Shown piece by piece: positions 24,081 to 37,931 of a stretch of 64,000 bases of DNA; position 1 is the first letter of the stretch; every line of letters begins with the position of its first letter. The translations under genes were made by a program, and so were the position numbers. Source of the DNA: Pegea sp. RAD2-039 (Eukaryota; Chordata; Thaliacea; Salpida; Salpidae); contig JAQGEQ010000322.1 in the NCBI GenBank assembly GCA_034620365.1, positions 124,001 to 188,000 on the forward strand. Reading direction: 5' to 3'. A model generated the notes under the pieces. It did no database searches, was not told the origin of the DNA, and saw nothing but the letters and a program-made list of their open reading frames with translations.

Positions 24081-25141
24081 GTGAGTGGAAGATTTGACGA
24101 GTAATTAGCCGTACAATCGCAAAGCTGTTAACTTCTTTCTAGTTTCAAGCTGCTGATAGTACCGCAGATTTTACTCTAAGTTAAGTCTATAAATTGTCTG
24201 ACGTCATATCAGCGAGATTTCAAACGTAAATAGAAAACTTCAATTTCTGTTTCTAGAAGAGTTTCACTGGATAGCCACTTTAATGGAGCTGACAAATTTA
24301 AACAATTGAGTCTATCGTTTCAGATTATACTTCACAAATTAAAGGACTTTTTTCAGGACTTATAATGGATTTCTAATAAAATAAACCTTTAATAATCGAT
24401 GTTTTATTGAAACTTTCAATGCTTCTATTGTATTATGAACATTTTAGTATAATGCTTTAAAAAATGATATTTGGATAGCTATGTAACTTTACCTAATCGA
24501 AAACTTAATAAAAGTAAGTTTGTTGACCGACAAGATTAGAGATTAAGAAATTTAATGGCTTATAAACCATCTAAAATCACCGTAACTGTGTTAATAATTA
24601 CCCATTTAACTGCAAAGAGAATTTCTTGCAAAATATTTTATGTCCTTTTTTGAGATTTACATAAAATATTTTTTAAACATAAAATATACTTTTTTTCTTT
24701 TTTAAATTATGTTTTTAAAGCTAAAAGGTCCTAATAGATCTTTTAACCTATTTTTTGAAGCTAACGAAATGTTTCTTTTAGAGGTAATTAAGTATATTTT
24801 GAGAAAGATTATAGAGCTTTGAAAACAAAAATGTAAATATCAGAGTTCATAATCTTAAGTATACAAAACTTTGACGTCGCTTTCATTATATCCTTCAACA
24901 AACACAAAGTTAAAACCATTTCAAGAAAGAGTTTCACAAAAATCACAAATTCTTATCATCAATGCAATGAGACAGCTACAACTATAATTAGTATTTACGT
25001 GATATTTTAATCTTTTTTATCATATGTCAACTTGTTGGACTTTATTGATAGCAAGCAAGCATATTATAATCATCTAATAATTGGATTAAAGCTTTTACTT
25101 TTAACTATATCCGACAAACTCAATCTTTCGTACTTATCTGC

Positions 25142-25150
25142 TATAAAAAG
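25142..25150 (+). promoter_or_regulatory. TATA box (TATAAAAAG)
   Basis: A TATA box with a nearby CCAAT (about 25169) lies roughly 240 bp before an ATG that opens an exon with a good donor. The expected start of transcription is near 25170-25180. Confidence 0.45.
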
Positions 25151-25388
25151 GCCATCTGTCTATCCTCACCAATCAATAGTTTTGTCTCCAAAGAAATTTA
25201 TCTAATTGACGACTGTTACGCTATCTGAACAAATGTGTTTTGCCTTATATAGGTATTAGTAAGATTTCTGTTTTGTATATAACGTCCGTCCACTACAAAT
25301 CTTTTAAAGAATATTCAGATTAACATTCCATTCAAGCACTTGAACCACTGGTTTAAATTGTCTACATCTATCTGAACGTAATTCCAAA

Positions 25389-25460
25389 ATGAAAAATATA
25401 ATGCACCAAGACTTCATTGGTGGTTTTAACGAGGGAATCAATGCCAAAATGAGAACAAAA
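25389..25460 (+). CDS. Possible first coding exon of an unidentified plus-strand gene
   Basis: The ATG context is AAAATG. The frame codes 24 residues starting MKNIMHQDFIGGFNEG and ending AKMRTK, followed directly by the donor GTATGT in phase 0. A TATA box and CCAAT lie upstream at a suitable distance for a 5' UTR of about 215 nt. The peptide is not one I recognise. Later exons are not evident, so they may be short or lie beyond long introns. Confidence 0.35.
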
Positions 25461-28436
25461 GTATGTTTTTACACATATTGGCTACGATACAATGAACTTT
25501 AAGTTACACAATTCTCTTTAAAGTACAAAGTATTTAAGGAATAAATTTCAGACAGGATGACAGGTTAGAAACTTGGTGGCTTTAGTTTTCTTCTCTTTTC
25601 TAATATTTACTTTTTAAAAGGTTACTAATAAAAAGTATGATTATGTACTAGCTCAAGCAGAAATCACTTTTACTTTTAATAAAAATTTGATTCGGTAATG
25701 ATATACAATTATAAATTTGAATTAAATTGTAAGGTTCAACCAATTTTTAACGGATAAGTAAGGAAATAGATAAGCTACAAGGTTGTAATAACCAACAATA
25801 ATGTAAAACTTACAGAATACTATTTCAACTAAGTCTGTAAAGGTTCCATAAAGTAAAGTAACATTTTAGAGCAAGTGCTAAAATAGATTAAAGTGATGAT
25901 ATTGTTGTCAAATTAATTTATTTGAATCATTGGATTTTTTATAAATCTTTAAAATATTTTTGTTATAATTCAAATATCAAATCTTTCTCCACCTGGAAGT
26001 TTGTTTCTCTTTCTTGTTTTACGAACTAAAATAGCATCTTATGCATGAGCAGTTCGATTAAACGTTTTTGTTATTGATGAAATCTGAAGTGTTTAGAAAG
26101 TGAAAATTTTGCTAAAGTGGTTTGGAGTAAAAGGTATTTCGGTGAAATTTAAAGTTTTATTTTAAATGCTGTTTTAAAAAAAGAGGGTTTAAAAAAAACT
26201 CCAATTGAATTTTTTCTTTAAAAGAATGTAATTTATATAAAAACATTTACTTTTTTATTCGAGTATTGATTCCTTAGTAAACGACTCTCAGAAAACCAAT
26301 TTTCTCAAAAAGGTCCTTGAAGTTATATGAAGATATTAAATATTTTTGTAATGATTGAAAACCAAACTATTGCTTATTTATCCAAAAAATATAAAAATGA
26401 TTTTTTTGAAATGTTGTTTAATATATTAAAGGAAATAACCATATAAGAAATCAAATGATTTGATGTTGCTTAAATAATAACTGTTCCTTATACTTTCAGT
26501 TGTTTTGCAAAATGTTAACCATCAAAATTTGGGTTTCACCACCAATTATATTGGCGTTATTCACGAAAATTAAAAGAACTATTTTCTTAGCAAATATCAA
26601 CTTTAACCGAAAACTGCTGATGAAATCAACCAGAACAGCTCCTTACAATTCATGAAAGTTACCCCAAAAGCTTTACAGTAATCTCCGCTAGAAGAGTAAT
26701 TCAATCTTCAGCAAAGACTTTTGTTCCCATTATTGAGATCTCCAATTTCAGAAGGCCATCAACAAAGAAAAGATCAAAGAGAGTTTCAGTCAGTAAGCTT
26801 GATTAGTGATTAATAGATTGTCTTAACTTTGTTGAGATATTCAAAACCATATTAGTTTTTTTAAGTCAGTATTAAAACTATTTGATCACGTGATCCGGTG
26901 AATGGCAGGCAATAACTGCGTAAGTAACGAGCAAACTTTGCAATCAAACTTGAGAGGTATCAGACTCATTTTGCATGGTTGGTGAGAAAGCTTGGCTGGA
27001 ACCTTGTGGTCAATAATCGCAGGTGTAAATGAATTGTATTGATGAAATGAACATCTTATGGATAAGTTGCTTTAAATAAAAACAATTTTTTATCATTTAT
27101 TTGAACACTTTGATAACGATAATCTAAATATAGAAAAAAATTATTTGAAGTTAAATTAAAGATGACAAAAATCTTGAAAGAAATAGTTAGAAAGCCACAA
27201 GCGTACACAAAGCTTCACAATAGGTATAAGAAGGAATATTGAAGGTACAAAAATTATTCACAGTGGTTTTCGATTAATTAAGCTTGTCATTTAAAGAAAA
27301 TTTTAAATTAAATAGAATAATCAGCTATTAAAAAGTGAAAGTCAAAATACTCTTAATCAATTAACAAACTTTACTAAAACAAAGAAATAAGTAAACAAAT
27401 TTTGCAAAGAAATAAATTTATAAATATTATTCTTATATTATTTCTTTGATTGAAAGTTGACTGAAGTACGAATTTAATTAAAATTCTTCTAAAATATCTC
27501 TTGAAGATCAGTAATAAGATATTGTAGCTCGTTAAGTTTATCTAAAATGTAGTTGTCAAGATCTTTTCAAAGCTAAAGTGTTATAAACTTAATCTCAAAT
27601 TCAAATACTTTATCAAACTAAGTGGATATTTATCCTATGAAACAAACGTTATTAAGAAATAAAGAAACCTTTCAAAGATTTTTAAAACAGAAAATTTTTC
27701 ATATAATTAATTTTTTTGTATCAAAGTTGAACTGAAATTCAGTAAATAAATTTTTACAGATTAGATGCTTTTTAAAATAGAACGGGATAGATTTAGTTTG
27801 TATGTAACCCTAACTTGGCGTCTATACAGTGTTTATGCATTGAGATAATCAGCGTTAGAACCTTACACAAGTGTTTCAAAATAAATATCCTAAAATATAC
27901 ATTCTGTAACAATCTAAAAGCTCAATCGATAAACAAACCTAAATAGCTTTAAAATAAGGTCTTGGTTTTGATTTTAAATTAACAATTTACTAAAACCTTT
28001 ATAAACATTTTTATAAGTATGTGGTAAAAGCCAAGAGTTTTCAATGACCTAATAATTTATGAAATTATTTTTCAAAAAATTAATGTTTGAAAGAATACAA
28101 ATATTGTAGAAATATTTTTAAAATTACATGAGATTCAAAACAAACATCTTCAACACTTTGATTTTATTGTAAACATCTTAATAACAAATAAACAATTTTT
28201 ACTGTGAAAAGTATTTCTAATTTCAATCAAAATTTTATTCGTTGAATAAATTTAAACCGTCGAGTGACTTGTTTGAGCTTTATGATATTCTCATAAACTT
28301 GATATGTCTGTTTACTTGCCGTTGTCAAAGAGTTCTATTTGTTTACTGAAACCAATTATCATTTGGAATAAATATTTGAAACTCTCAAATCCAAATAAAA
28401 TTTCAAAATACAAAGTTTGAACATTCGTGTAAGGGG

Positions 28437-28648
28437 CCAATCAAAAACTCTTACAAAGTCATTAAACGGAAGCTATGACGTAAGAATCGGAAGCAGTCAC
28501 ATGACTACTTGAGATGATAACTTAGGTTAATTAAACGTTGAAAACATCGGCTGATTGTTCTTATCACAGACAAAGTCTTCTAATCTTATCAGACACGTGA
28601 TACGTTTCAGGAACATGTCTGCACTTTGTCATTAGTTGTGTTACGTCA
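28437..28648. promoter_or_regulatory. Candidate cis-regulatory module (CCAAT, ETS, CRE, GATA, E-box)
   Basis: This GC-richer island contains CCAAT (28437), CGGAAG twice (28467, 28488), TGACGTAA (28476), CTTATCAG (28585), CACGTG (28594) and TTACGTCA (28641). Such motif density is unlike the flanking A/T-rich DNA and suggests an enhancer or promoter. No convincing coding exon follows. Confidence 0.4.
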
Positions 28649-31086
28649 TTTTTAAATGTCAGCAAACTTGTTTAGGTTCTAGATTAAAAGTGGAATAGTT
28701 AGATCTTAATTAGAGCCTTGAATCGTTAGTGTTGTGAGTAGGTGCTTCAATAAATTAACGACGAACTAAGTTAAACACTTGACTGCAAGCAAACGAGACC
28801 GGTTTCAACTTGAATTCTAATATTTGATTCTAGTATTCTAAATGAGTTTCTTTGTCACTAATTTCTTTATTTCTGTGTCTGTATCTTATTGCTGAAATCA
28901 AGTTCTTGTGTTATCATAGCAAATGACAAAAGCAACAAATTTGTTGATGTTGCTACCACCACAATGAATATTTGGTTTTTTTTGTGTTTTCAGTTTCTTC
29001 TTCACAATCTTATAGCTGGGTTAGTACTTATTGGTGAGTTTTTGGTTGATAGTACATTAAGTTACTTTAAAGTATACTCAAAATCTATCTGAAGAGCTCA
29101 CGGAATTGCTTTTTTAATAAACTTTTCTTTGTTTCATTTCCTCTTTTTGTGAAAGCCGACACTTATATCTTCATCATCAAGCTTGCCATAAGGTTTGAGA
29201 TCCAAATAACTTATAGAAGTATTATTATTTCACAATCTTGTGTTACAGCAACACTCTATTTCTAGTAATAAGTTGAAATATTTCCCTTGTATCGATTATA
29301 CACCTGAGTAAACACATTTTTTATGTTAGTTTCTCCACAGTAACCTAGACTTAAGCTTTTATCAGATAAATCTTAAATCAAATAAAAAGATTTAGAAAAT
29401 AGAGAGTTATGTTTCATGACCTATTGTGCGGAATTTTTATTATCAAGTTCAAAGCTATTTTCGTTCAATTGTATTTGTATTGAATTTTAATATCATTTCC
29501 CAGTTTAGAGTTTTTATTTATAGATTTCTAGTTTTCTCAACAAATTCCGATATGAAGGAACATCAATATGTTTGAAATTTTTGCAGAAGAATTGAAGCAT
29601 TCTAACTTTGTGGTTTTCATATATTTTTATTAATCAAAAAAATCATGTATAAAACTTTTGTAAATTCTTTTAAGTTTAAATGTTTGTTTGCCGTCGTTTA
29701 TCTTGAGTGAATGATGGATTGTGAAAAAAACCAGTCCCAAATAATTAATAATAAAATTTATAGCTTCTTGATTTCTAGATTTATAAATGTAGTAACTTAA
29801 GTTCTGCTTAGCATCTAAAACTTGACTTAATTCTTTTATCCGTTTCGTTAAATAACCGCAATTAAAGTTTTTAAAACAAAAAAATATTTTTCAATTTTAA
29901 AACGATTAGATTATAAAAACAAGTTAACTTTAAAGATATATGTTGTAATCATTTCTTTAAATATATAAATACAGTAAGTGGTAAAATATGTTATTTGTTG
30001 TAAGGTGAAAAAAAAACATAGAGTTGAGAAAACAAACACTGAAATTTACTTCAGCTATGTGATAGACTCAAATTTCTCGATAAGCTTTTTAATGATGAGA
30101 TCAAATTATAAATTACTTAAAATTATTTTCAAATTAATTGTAACAAACTATTCGTTTGTTTAAAACTTGACTTTTAAAATCAATTTAAAAAATTAAAAAT
30201 CAGGATATAATTATAAAATTAGGAATAGAACAATTTCTTTAAAATATTTTATTTAAAAATGATTTTAACTTCAATATAATTTTCATTTTATTTCGATTAA
30301 AATTTTTTAAATAACTTTTCAGCTCATAATTTGTTGTTGCTTGTGAGTTAAGAAATTATTTAAAATTAATTTGTTTCAAAAATTAATTATTTAATTTATT
30401 ATTAAATTGTTAGGAAATTGTTAATCAATACCTTTTAAGTAGTTTAAGATTATAAGCTTAATTAAGATTTGATTAAATAGGTTTAAGGTAGTTTGGAAAT
30501 CAAATTTTTTATGCAACATAGACTGAGAAAAAAATTTAAAAAGGTCTTGTACAAAAATTTGGTCAAAATAATGATTTTTTTTACTATTAGAATGTTTCTA
30601 GGAAACAATTAACGAAATAAGTTTCAAAAACGTTCAAATAAATTTACCTTAATCTCTAAAATTTCCCAATAAAATATTGTATATATGTTTGGTGTTTTTT
30701 AATTCGATTACATGTTATGAAACTCAAATCCTAAATTACAAGTTTTAAGGAATTTTTAATGTTTTAAGCTTTGTAACCACAATTAAATAAATAAAGGATG
30801 CAATTCTATAATTTTTGTTAGAAATATTATCAAAAAATTAAAATATTTTCGTTTAACTTAATCAGCCAATTAAATAAAATTTCACAAATTTACCAATAAT
30901 AATTTATTCTAATGTTCTCATTAAATAAGCCTTCTGCATTATGTAAAAAAAATTGAGAAAAATTTTAGTCGAATGGTATTTGTCGTCAAAGTATTTCGAA
31001 ATTACATTTTAGGAAAAAATCTGAACTTTAACTCAGATACGGTCATGTCTTTAGAAAAGGGGCAATTTTATAATTTACGTTCCACT

Positions 31087-32378
31087 GTTGTCATGGAAAC
31101 GATATTTTATCGGTGTTATTACTAAAATATTTACATCTTACATCAAGTAGATTAGAATCTTTATAACTCAACGATTTTGTAGATTTGTTAATCATCTCAA
31201 ATATTTCGAGTTTTCTTTTCATTGGTTTCGAGTTACAAATTCAACTTTTTTCAATATTTTTTTGTCGGCTTTTATATAATCTTAAATAAGATTAGATTTT
31301 AACCGAGTAGAAATTATTTAAGCACATCAATTTTTGGTAAAAACTAAATTTGCAACTGAACTTAGTAATAAAAAGTTAAGCCAGTAATGTTTAATATATT
31401 TGCTTCAAGTAAAATATCTTCGGTATTACAATGAAATCAGTGATTTCTAAAAACCATTAAGTCTTAGTTTTAACATCTATTGTTGTTTGTGATGTAGACA
31501 GAGATTCTTCATATTTAATATCAAACCTTCAGTTTGCAGCTAAAGTCTACTGCAATAAGACGAGACATCTTCTGATACACAGTTGATGTAACCAAATAAA
31601 AGGCTCGATGTTTGTTGAGCTGTTTTTGCTGTACACAAACGCAAAATATCTAGATGATTAAGTTTCTTTTTCACATCTTTATAAACTCGTCAATTTTTTT
31701 AATGTAGTCAGTTTCATTCACAAGTTTATGTATTTAAGATTTGACAGTAATTGTTAAATTTTGTAAACAGTTTATGAGTAAAAAATATTTGTATTGTTGG
31801 TTGCTGAACTGAAATAAACAAAACTTTGATAATTGTCCTTCACAATTTACTTGAGACTCTATTTCAACTGATTATATCAGACTTTTCTGCTTTTATCTTT
31901 TCACTGAAAAGAGCTTGAACGAAAATAAAGAAATTTCTTGCCATAATTTGATAGATATCATATAAAACAGAATCAAGCGTGGGATAGTTGTTATGGAAAC
32001 ACAAGAACTTTATTCAAATAATTTCCGGTGGTGTAAAATAAGATGGTTAGAAGTTCGATCAGTAAATTACTTTTTCAACTTTTAAATTAAACTTGGAATC
32101 AATATGAATCAAATTAACAATCTAAAAAAAGTTTTGCAGATTTTAAAATCGGTGTTTAGCAAGAAGATAAATAAAGATTTTTTAAATATGCAAATATAAT
32201 CACGACATCGCTTAAGCTCCATCCAGGCCACAGACGACTCAAACAAGAGCGCCCTTTAGTGGTAGCTGTCATTTCGGATATTTACAGTCTGAGTCAGCGT
32301 CTAGGGAGTTAGCGGTCGATGTAGAAGAAGATTTTATAATTCACCAAACAATTTGGCGACGTCAGTTTCTATGGTTAC
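31087..32378. promoter_or_regulatory. Cluster of three RFX X-box-like motifs
   Basis: GTTGTCATGGAAAC (31087-31100), GTTGTTATGGAAAC (31987-32000) and GTTTCTATGGTTAC (32365-32378) each fit the RFX X-box pattern of two half-sites around a short spacer. The third directly abuts GACGTCA at 32358. The segment 32210-32400 is GC-richer than its surroundings. No gene is seen beside it. Confidence 0.35.
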
Positions 32379-35300
32379 CTACCACCCAATGAGTCGAGAG
32401 CTGATTTAGATTTGGTGAATAAAGTTGTAGAGGATTTGAATCTGTTGAAAGTTGAACAGATTTTACGCAGCTCTTGATTTTCAATTTAAAAAAGAAACAT
32501 TTTAAACGACTTACCATCAAAACATTTGAGATTAATCTGATTTTGTGGTTAACCTAGTCAATAAAAACTGTTTTTACTTTTGTTAAATATTTATTAAACA
32601 TTTTTATCGATAAATACCTTTAATAACCTCCTCAAGTATCTATCATCAGAGGGAGTTTTTGTATCAAAATCGTTCGGCATTTATTCTTACTTTATAACTA
32701 AATAAACCTTCAAAGATTTTGTGAGCAAAAAGTCTTAGTAAGTAATCTGAAAGTCACCAAATGCTCAATTTTCAAAATTTGGTGAAAATTAACCAATTAT
32801 GATTTAACAGTTGTCTGTAAGTTAGTAAAATTCGTGTGAAAAGTTATTACTTGCTTGCAAACAAATATTTCATCCTCTTTACAATACAAATGTTATTAGA
32901 AAAATATAAAGATTTAAACAGGTGCTTTTTTATTATTTGTTCCTTGCATAAAACTGTCAGTTCAAATATTTAATGAAGTTACAAAGTTTTCTTTCTTGTT
33001 GCTTAATTAGCACAGAGGCCTCAACAAAAAGATTAAACATTTACCTTTCTTAAAATCTTACAAACCTATTTTTGATAATGATAGAATAGCTAAATTAAAA
33101 CATTGTTAAAGCTTTTAGAAATATTTTAAACACGAATAGAACTATTACTATTCAAGATCTGATAATTTAATGAATTTAAACAACAAATGTAATTACTATG
33201 TTTAAAAGAAAAAGAGGCTTACAAAGATAATTTTGACATAAAAATTTGAACCATATTTTTAAAACTAATTTAATTTTATTCAAGTTATTAACTTTATAAT
33301 TAAAATACTTTTAGAAAAATAGACAAAAATACAAACTTTTAATAAAAACTGGATTTTAATATAAATAACATTTTTAATATAAGTTTTTTTTCGAAATATA
33401 TAAGGAAGTTTTTTGCTACTGTATGACTGAATTCCTTGATATTAAACTTTAAATAAATCATTTTCTTATGGGATAGGTAAAAATATTTTTGTGAATATAT
33501 CAAATAGTTTTTAGCTTCGGTGTTAACTTAAGTTTTGTTACCATGCTATTCAATAATTATAATTCAATTTTTTTAAACGTTTAATTTGATTTGATTACCA
33601 AATGTAAAAAATTACTTAAAACAAATTCTCTTCAATTTTTATTACACAAAGAAAGTTCAAAACTAAAATATTAATAAATTGAATAAAATACAACAAAAAT
33701 GTAATTAGTGAGATTTGCGTTATAATTGAATAGTTTAATTTGAGTTTTGAGTTTATTTTATCGAATTATTCAAATATATTTCTAAATTTCGTATAAATTG
33801 ATCGGATTATAGCAGTTAAAGGTGTAGTTTGCATATTATTCTAAAGTAATTGAATAAAAACTAGTCTTACATAAAATTCTTTAGCTTGAGACCTGAATAA
33901 AATGTGAATTAACTTGAAAAATTGATACTGCCCAAAAAGTATTTGCATAAAATGTATTTGACACTTGCAAACATAAAGCTAAGAAAGAATTTGACATTTT
34001 TTCTATTCAAATCGCCAATTCATTCAATTACCTATCATTCTTTTATAACTTTTGTCTTATGACCATAAGGTAAATATCAACTGGATAAAAGTTCGCTTTT
34101 ATAAGTTCCATGCCATGTAATAACATGTACGCCTTATTAATTTTTCATGTTGCTAACCTGTGCAAACAGATGTTTGCCAGATTTAAAGCTAAAGAAAAAC
34201 TATTCATAAAACTTCAAAGTTTTGTTAAATGTCACAAACATTAGTTTTAATAACTTTCAGCCTTATGTTTGTGGATGAAAGTTTATTTCCTCGTTTTTAC
34301 TAACAAAACGTTTTTATGAAACAATTATGCTTGTAGTAAATAGGGGTGTTAAAGAAATTACTATCAATCAAAAGCTTTACTGCATTTTACGGGGTTGTGT
34401 TTAAATAAATTTTTGTTTTTTTGGCATAGTTAACAACTATTTAAATACTAAGATTTTAGATAATTTCAGTAAACTTATCCGATTAAAAACATTTAGATTT
34501 ATTTTCATGATCATTAATTGGTTTGATTTGAAATATCTAAAAGCAAATAAATTTGCCAAATCTAAAACCATAGTTTTGTGTGTTTTAGAATTACTTTTTA
34601 AACGAATGGTTGTCAAAATTTCAACCATCTATAAATTTATTTTAAGTTGATTCTAGAAACTTTAGATTAATTTAAATTGAACTATTTGTAAATTTTTTAC
34701 ATAATTTTTTGTTTGAACTTTAAAACTTTTAAATAAGCTTTCATGATATCCTCTCATAATTTAAAACATTTCTAAAAGTTTATTTAATTGTTGAAATCAA
34801 AAAAGAAAACAATTTGGAGTTTTTTGTTTCAACTTTATATCTTGAATCGATGTGTACATAAACAATTTTCTTATTTAATTCTTTTTATCAAGTTGTTTAA
34901 AAAACTTGAGTTTGATAACCTATTAGTAAATTAATTGATAAACTAATTATTATATTATTATTTAAGCCTTACCTTAAATCTCTTTTAATTTCTTAAGTTG
35001 AAAATAATTGTTCTAAGAAATACATTTATATCAGCAAAGAATTTTGTTTATTATTTTTGTAAAATGTTTTCAAATCAAAAAACCAAGTTTGATTTTAAAC
35101 TGAAAATCAAAAATTACATTACTGATAATACTCAAGTTGATAATATTAAAAGTTTTTAAACAAAAAATGGTCTTCAAGCTTAGAAACCAAAAACGCAAAG
35201 TTTATCTCTCTTAAAATCAAAGATTATTTTCTGAAGATCACATAGATAGTCTCAAATAGAAGAGTTCACATACAAATAGTCGTTTTGCAATAAAATTTTG

Positions 35301-35755
35301 ATATTGCTTTGGAAACAAGGTAGTGATAAGAAATAAAAACATTTCAAGATTTTTCTGAACTTCTTCTGAACTAAGTATCAAGTTGAAAATAACTTTTCAT
35401 CAAAACTGAATTTCATAAACTGATTTTTTTATCATTTCAAATAAATTATGCAAATTTGTTTTTGTCAAATTTTATATGTAATAAATTGAAATATTAAATA
35501 TAAATCCATGTAATAATTCTTTTGTGTTTTAGGTTACCTTATTCGAGTTTTTTTAAAAGTTAAATATTCATCATTAAAATAAAACAAACTTTTTTAGGCA
35601 ACATTTATTTTTGCTTAAATTTTAAACTTTTTCTAATTTCCTTGTTTAGATGTAATTACAAATTAAAGAAGAGACTCAGCTTATTAGCAAACTAGTTCCG
35701 AAAGATTAAATCCAAGTAAAATCTGTTACAACTGACTGTTTTGTCGTCACGATTC

Positions 35756-35855
35756 GGGGAATCCCTGGAAACGAAACATTAGAAGAGTACTAATGGACAA
35801 GTAAAAGTCATGTGATTAGATACAAGTTGATGATAACTCTTCAAATTTTCGTTTC
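35756..35855. promoter_or_regulatory. NF-kappaB site with two IRF/ISRE sites
   Basis: GGGGAATCCC at 35756-35765 is a full kappaB consensus. GAAACGAAAC follows two bases later at 35768-35777 and fits the IRF consensus. A second IRF-type site, TTTTCGTTTC on the plus strand, lies at 35846-35855. A GTCGTCA half-CRE precedes the kappaB site. This composite resembles innate-immune enhancers in layout, but activity is inferred only from motifs. Confidence 0.4.
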
Positions 35856-36123
35856 GTTCGTTTTTTTTTACAAAATATGGCCTGAAGGGTGTTTAGATGT
35901 TTGCCAATAGCTTTTCCTCGTTAAGGTTTTAGAATCAATTTTACATTTTCTAGGCCTAAAAATGAGCTTTTAGCTGTTTTTAATTGTTTTCAAGTTCAAA
36001 TCATCTGAAAGTTTTCTTTTTTTTAAGAAGATTCTGTTGTTTACTAAATAACAAATATAAATTGAAATGTCACTCTAACGGAAACAGGCAAGTATAATGA
36101 AAGTGAACTTTTTACAGCTGTTG

Positions 36124-36153
36124 AACCGGTTTCATAGATTACTAAGTCACGTG
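36124..36153. promoter_or_regulatory. Grainyhead-like palindrome and E-box
   Basis: AACCGGTT (36124-36131) is the full Grainyhead consensus and CACGTG (36148-36153) is a class-B E-box. They lie within 400 bp of the kappaB/IRF composite and may be part of the same regulatory block. Confidence 0.3.
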
Positions 36154-37706
36154 GTTTACGACAATGTGCTCGTTTGTTTTATTGGATTTCGGAATAAAAA
36201 ATTTCTTTCAATTCGCAAAATTTTATGTTGAAACAATTTTTTTTTCTTCACCTAAAGTTTTGAAAATGTTTTTAATATAAACTTCATAATTCTTTGAAAT
36301 ATATCAAAATATTTGATATTTTTTGGATTATGAAGACAGCATGCTGCTTTTGAAATTTTTGTGAATAGAAATTTAAAAAATAAATAATAAAATATTGAAG
36401 TTTACAATTTCTAATCACTGTTAAAGCTCATAAATTACAATTTTAAAAGTCTTTTAATTATATCTGCTTAAAGTAGTCTCTTTACTGCTACTAGTGGTTA
36501 AAAAGATAAAATATTTAAAAAATTAAGAAATAAATTGAAAAGTTTTTTTGCAAACTTACACTAAAGTATTTGGCCAAGTAAAAAATATTTTGTGGTTCTT
36601 TTTGTGTAAAGTTTATTAAATATTTTCAAACTCGCCATAGTTATAAATATTATTTAGAGTATTTCAATGATTAAGAACTTGTTTGTTGTAAAATAAATTA
36701 AAAATTGATTTAAAGATTTAATTAATTCTTTTTCTAAAGTCAAAAATTTAGATCTAATTTTGAATCTTAATAATAAATCAATTTTTAATTTACTTTTTAA
36801 GTTTCATTGAAGAAAATAATTAACCAAAATTATTCTTTAGCTCTGTTAAATATGACATTAGATAAAAGATCAATTCTTCAACCAAATTATCAATAACCAA
36901 AAATCTGGTTTTATTTAATAAGATTAAATATTTCATTCATTTCTTAGAAAAATATATTTTTAAGCGTCAATTATAGGAATGTGTATGTGTACATCATTGA
37001 CTTTGACGATATTAAACATTTTTTTATCAAAGTTATTCAAAAAATAGTTTTTTTCAGCTTTAAAAAGTTTCTATTATCAACAATCAACAGCAATACAAAC
37101 AGGTATCAATTGATAAATGAAAAAGTAATTGAATTAAAAGTGTCTGTGAATAAATTGATTTTTTCAAATCTAAATTATTTCCGATTTATTATCGTCACAG
37201 ATGTTTTAGTGTAGGCTAATTGAAAATTTGAAGATAGTATTAGCAGAAACTCAAAGCTTTTTGACGAGTATTTTAGTGTAAAAATCAATTTGATTTGCTT
37301 GTCTTCCACCTTATTGTATCATTACATCAAATCTTTTGAATTTGAATTCACATTTTTTGAAAACTTTTTCATTTGATTTATTTTGTTTCACTTTTTTTCA
37401 ACTAGCTGATTTTTTTGTAAAAGTTTTTTACTTACAATATATTTCCATATTTGATTTACTTCAATACTTGATTATTTTTTTCAAAATCAAAGTAAAAACT
37501 ATTTTAATTGAAATTAATTACATTTAGGTTAAAGGTTTTCAAATGTGAAAATTAAGAAAAACAACTCAAAAATTTATTTCATTTATTTTTCTGAATTTTC
37601 TGATTGATTGTTTTCAATGTATCTGTTTACAGCCAAGAGTTTCCATAAATAAACAACTAAGACTTACAACAATAACAATAATAACATTACTGCTCCATGT
37701 TCAGAC

Positions 37707-37931
37707 CACGTGACCTTTTTCCCACAACCCAACTATTTATTTTGGTAAATTTTCTCCACTGACATTCACGCGGCTAAAATCGTTTATCACCATAGCGACC
37801 AGTTCAAAGTTTTTCACATCAACGTTTCGCTGATTGGTTGTTGTATTATGGCGTCACTAAAGTGTTTATTGATTCGAAGAAGCAATATCACTTTTGATAA
37901 GAGTTTTCTATAGAGCAATTTGATTCAAAAG
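37707..37931 (+). promoter_or_regulatory. Promoter-like block with possible non-coding first exon
   Basis: The motifs are CACGTGACC (37707), an X-box-like ATCACCATAGCGACC (37786-37800), and an inverted CCAAT box (ATTGG, 37833). A plus-strand donor AAAAG|GTATGT then follows at 37931/37932. Together they look like a promoter and an untranslated first exon. The target gene is unknown; the nearest plus-strand ORF with a 5' UTR acceptor is at 52149, 14 kb away. Confidence 0.35.

Noticed and set aside
26752-26792. Exon-like KAINKEKIKESFS frame between an acceptor and GTAAGC
   Set aside because: It is only about 41 nt long and isolated, so it cannot be separated from chance.
28889-29092. A 67-codon plus-strand hydrophobic frame after the motif cluster at 28.4-28.65 kb
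   Set aside because: It starts at TTG rather than ATG, its composition is AT-driven, and an acceptor-like site splits it.
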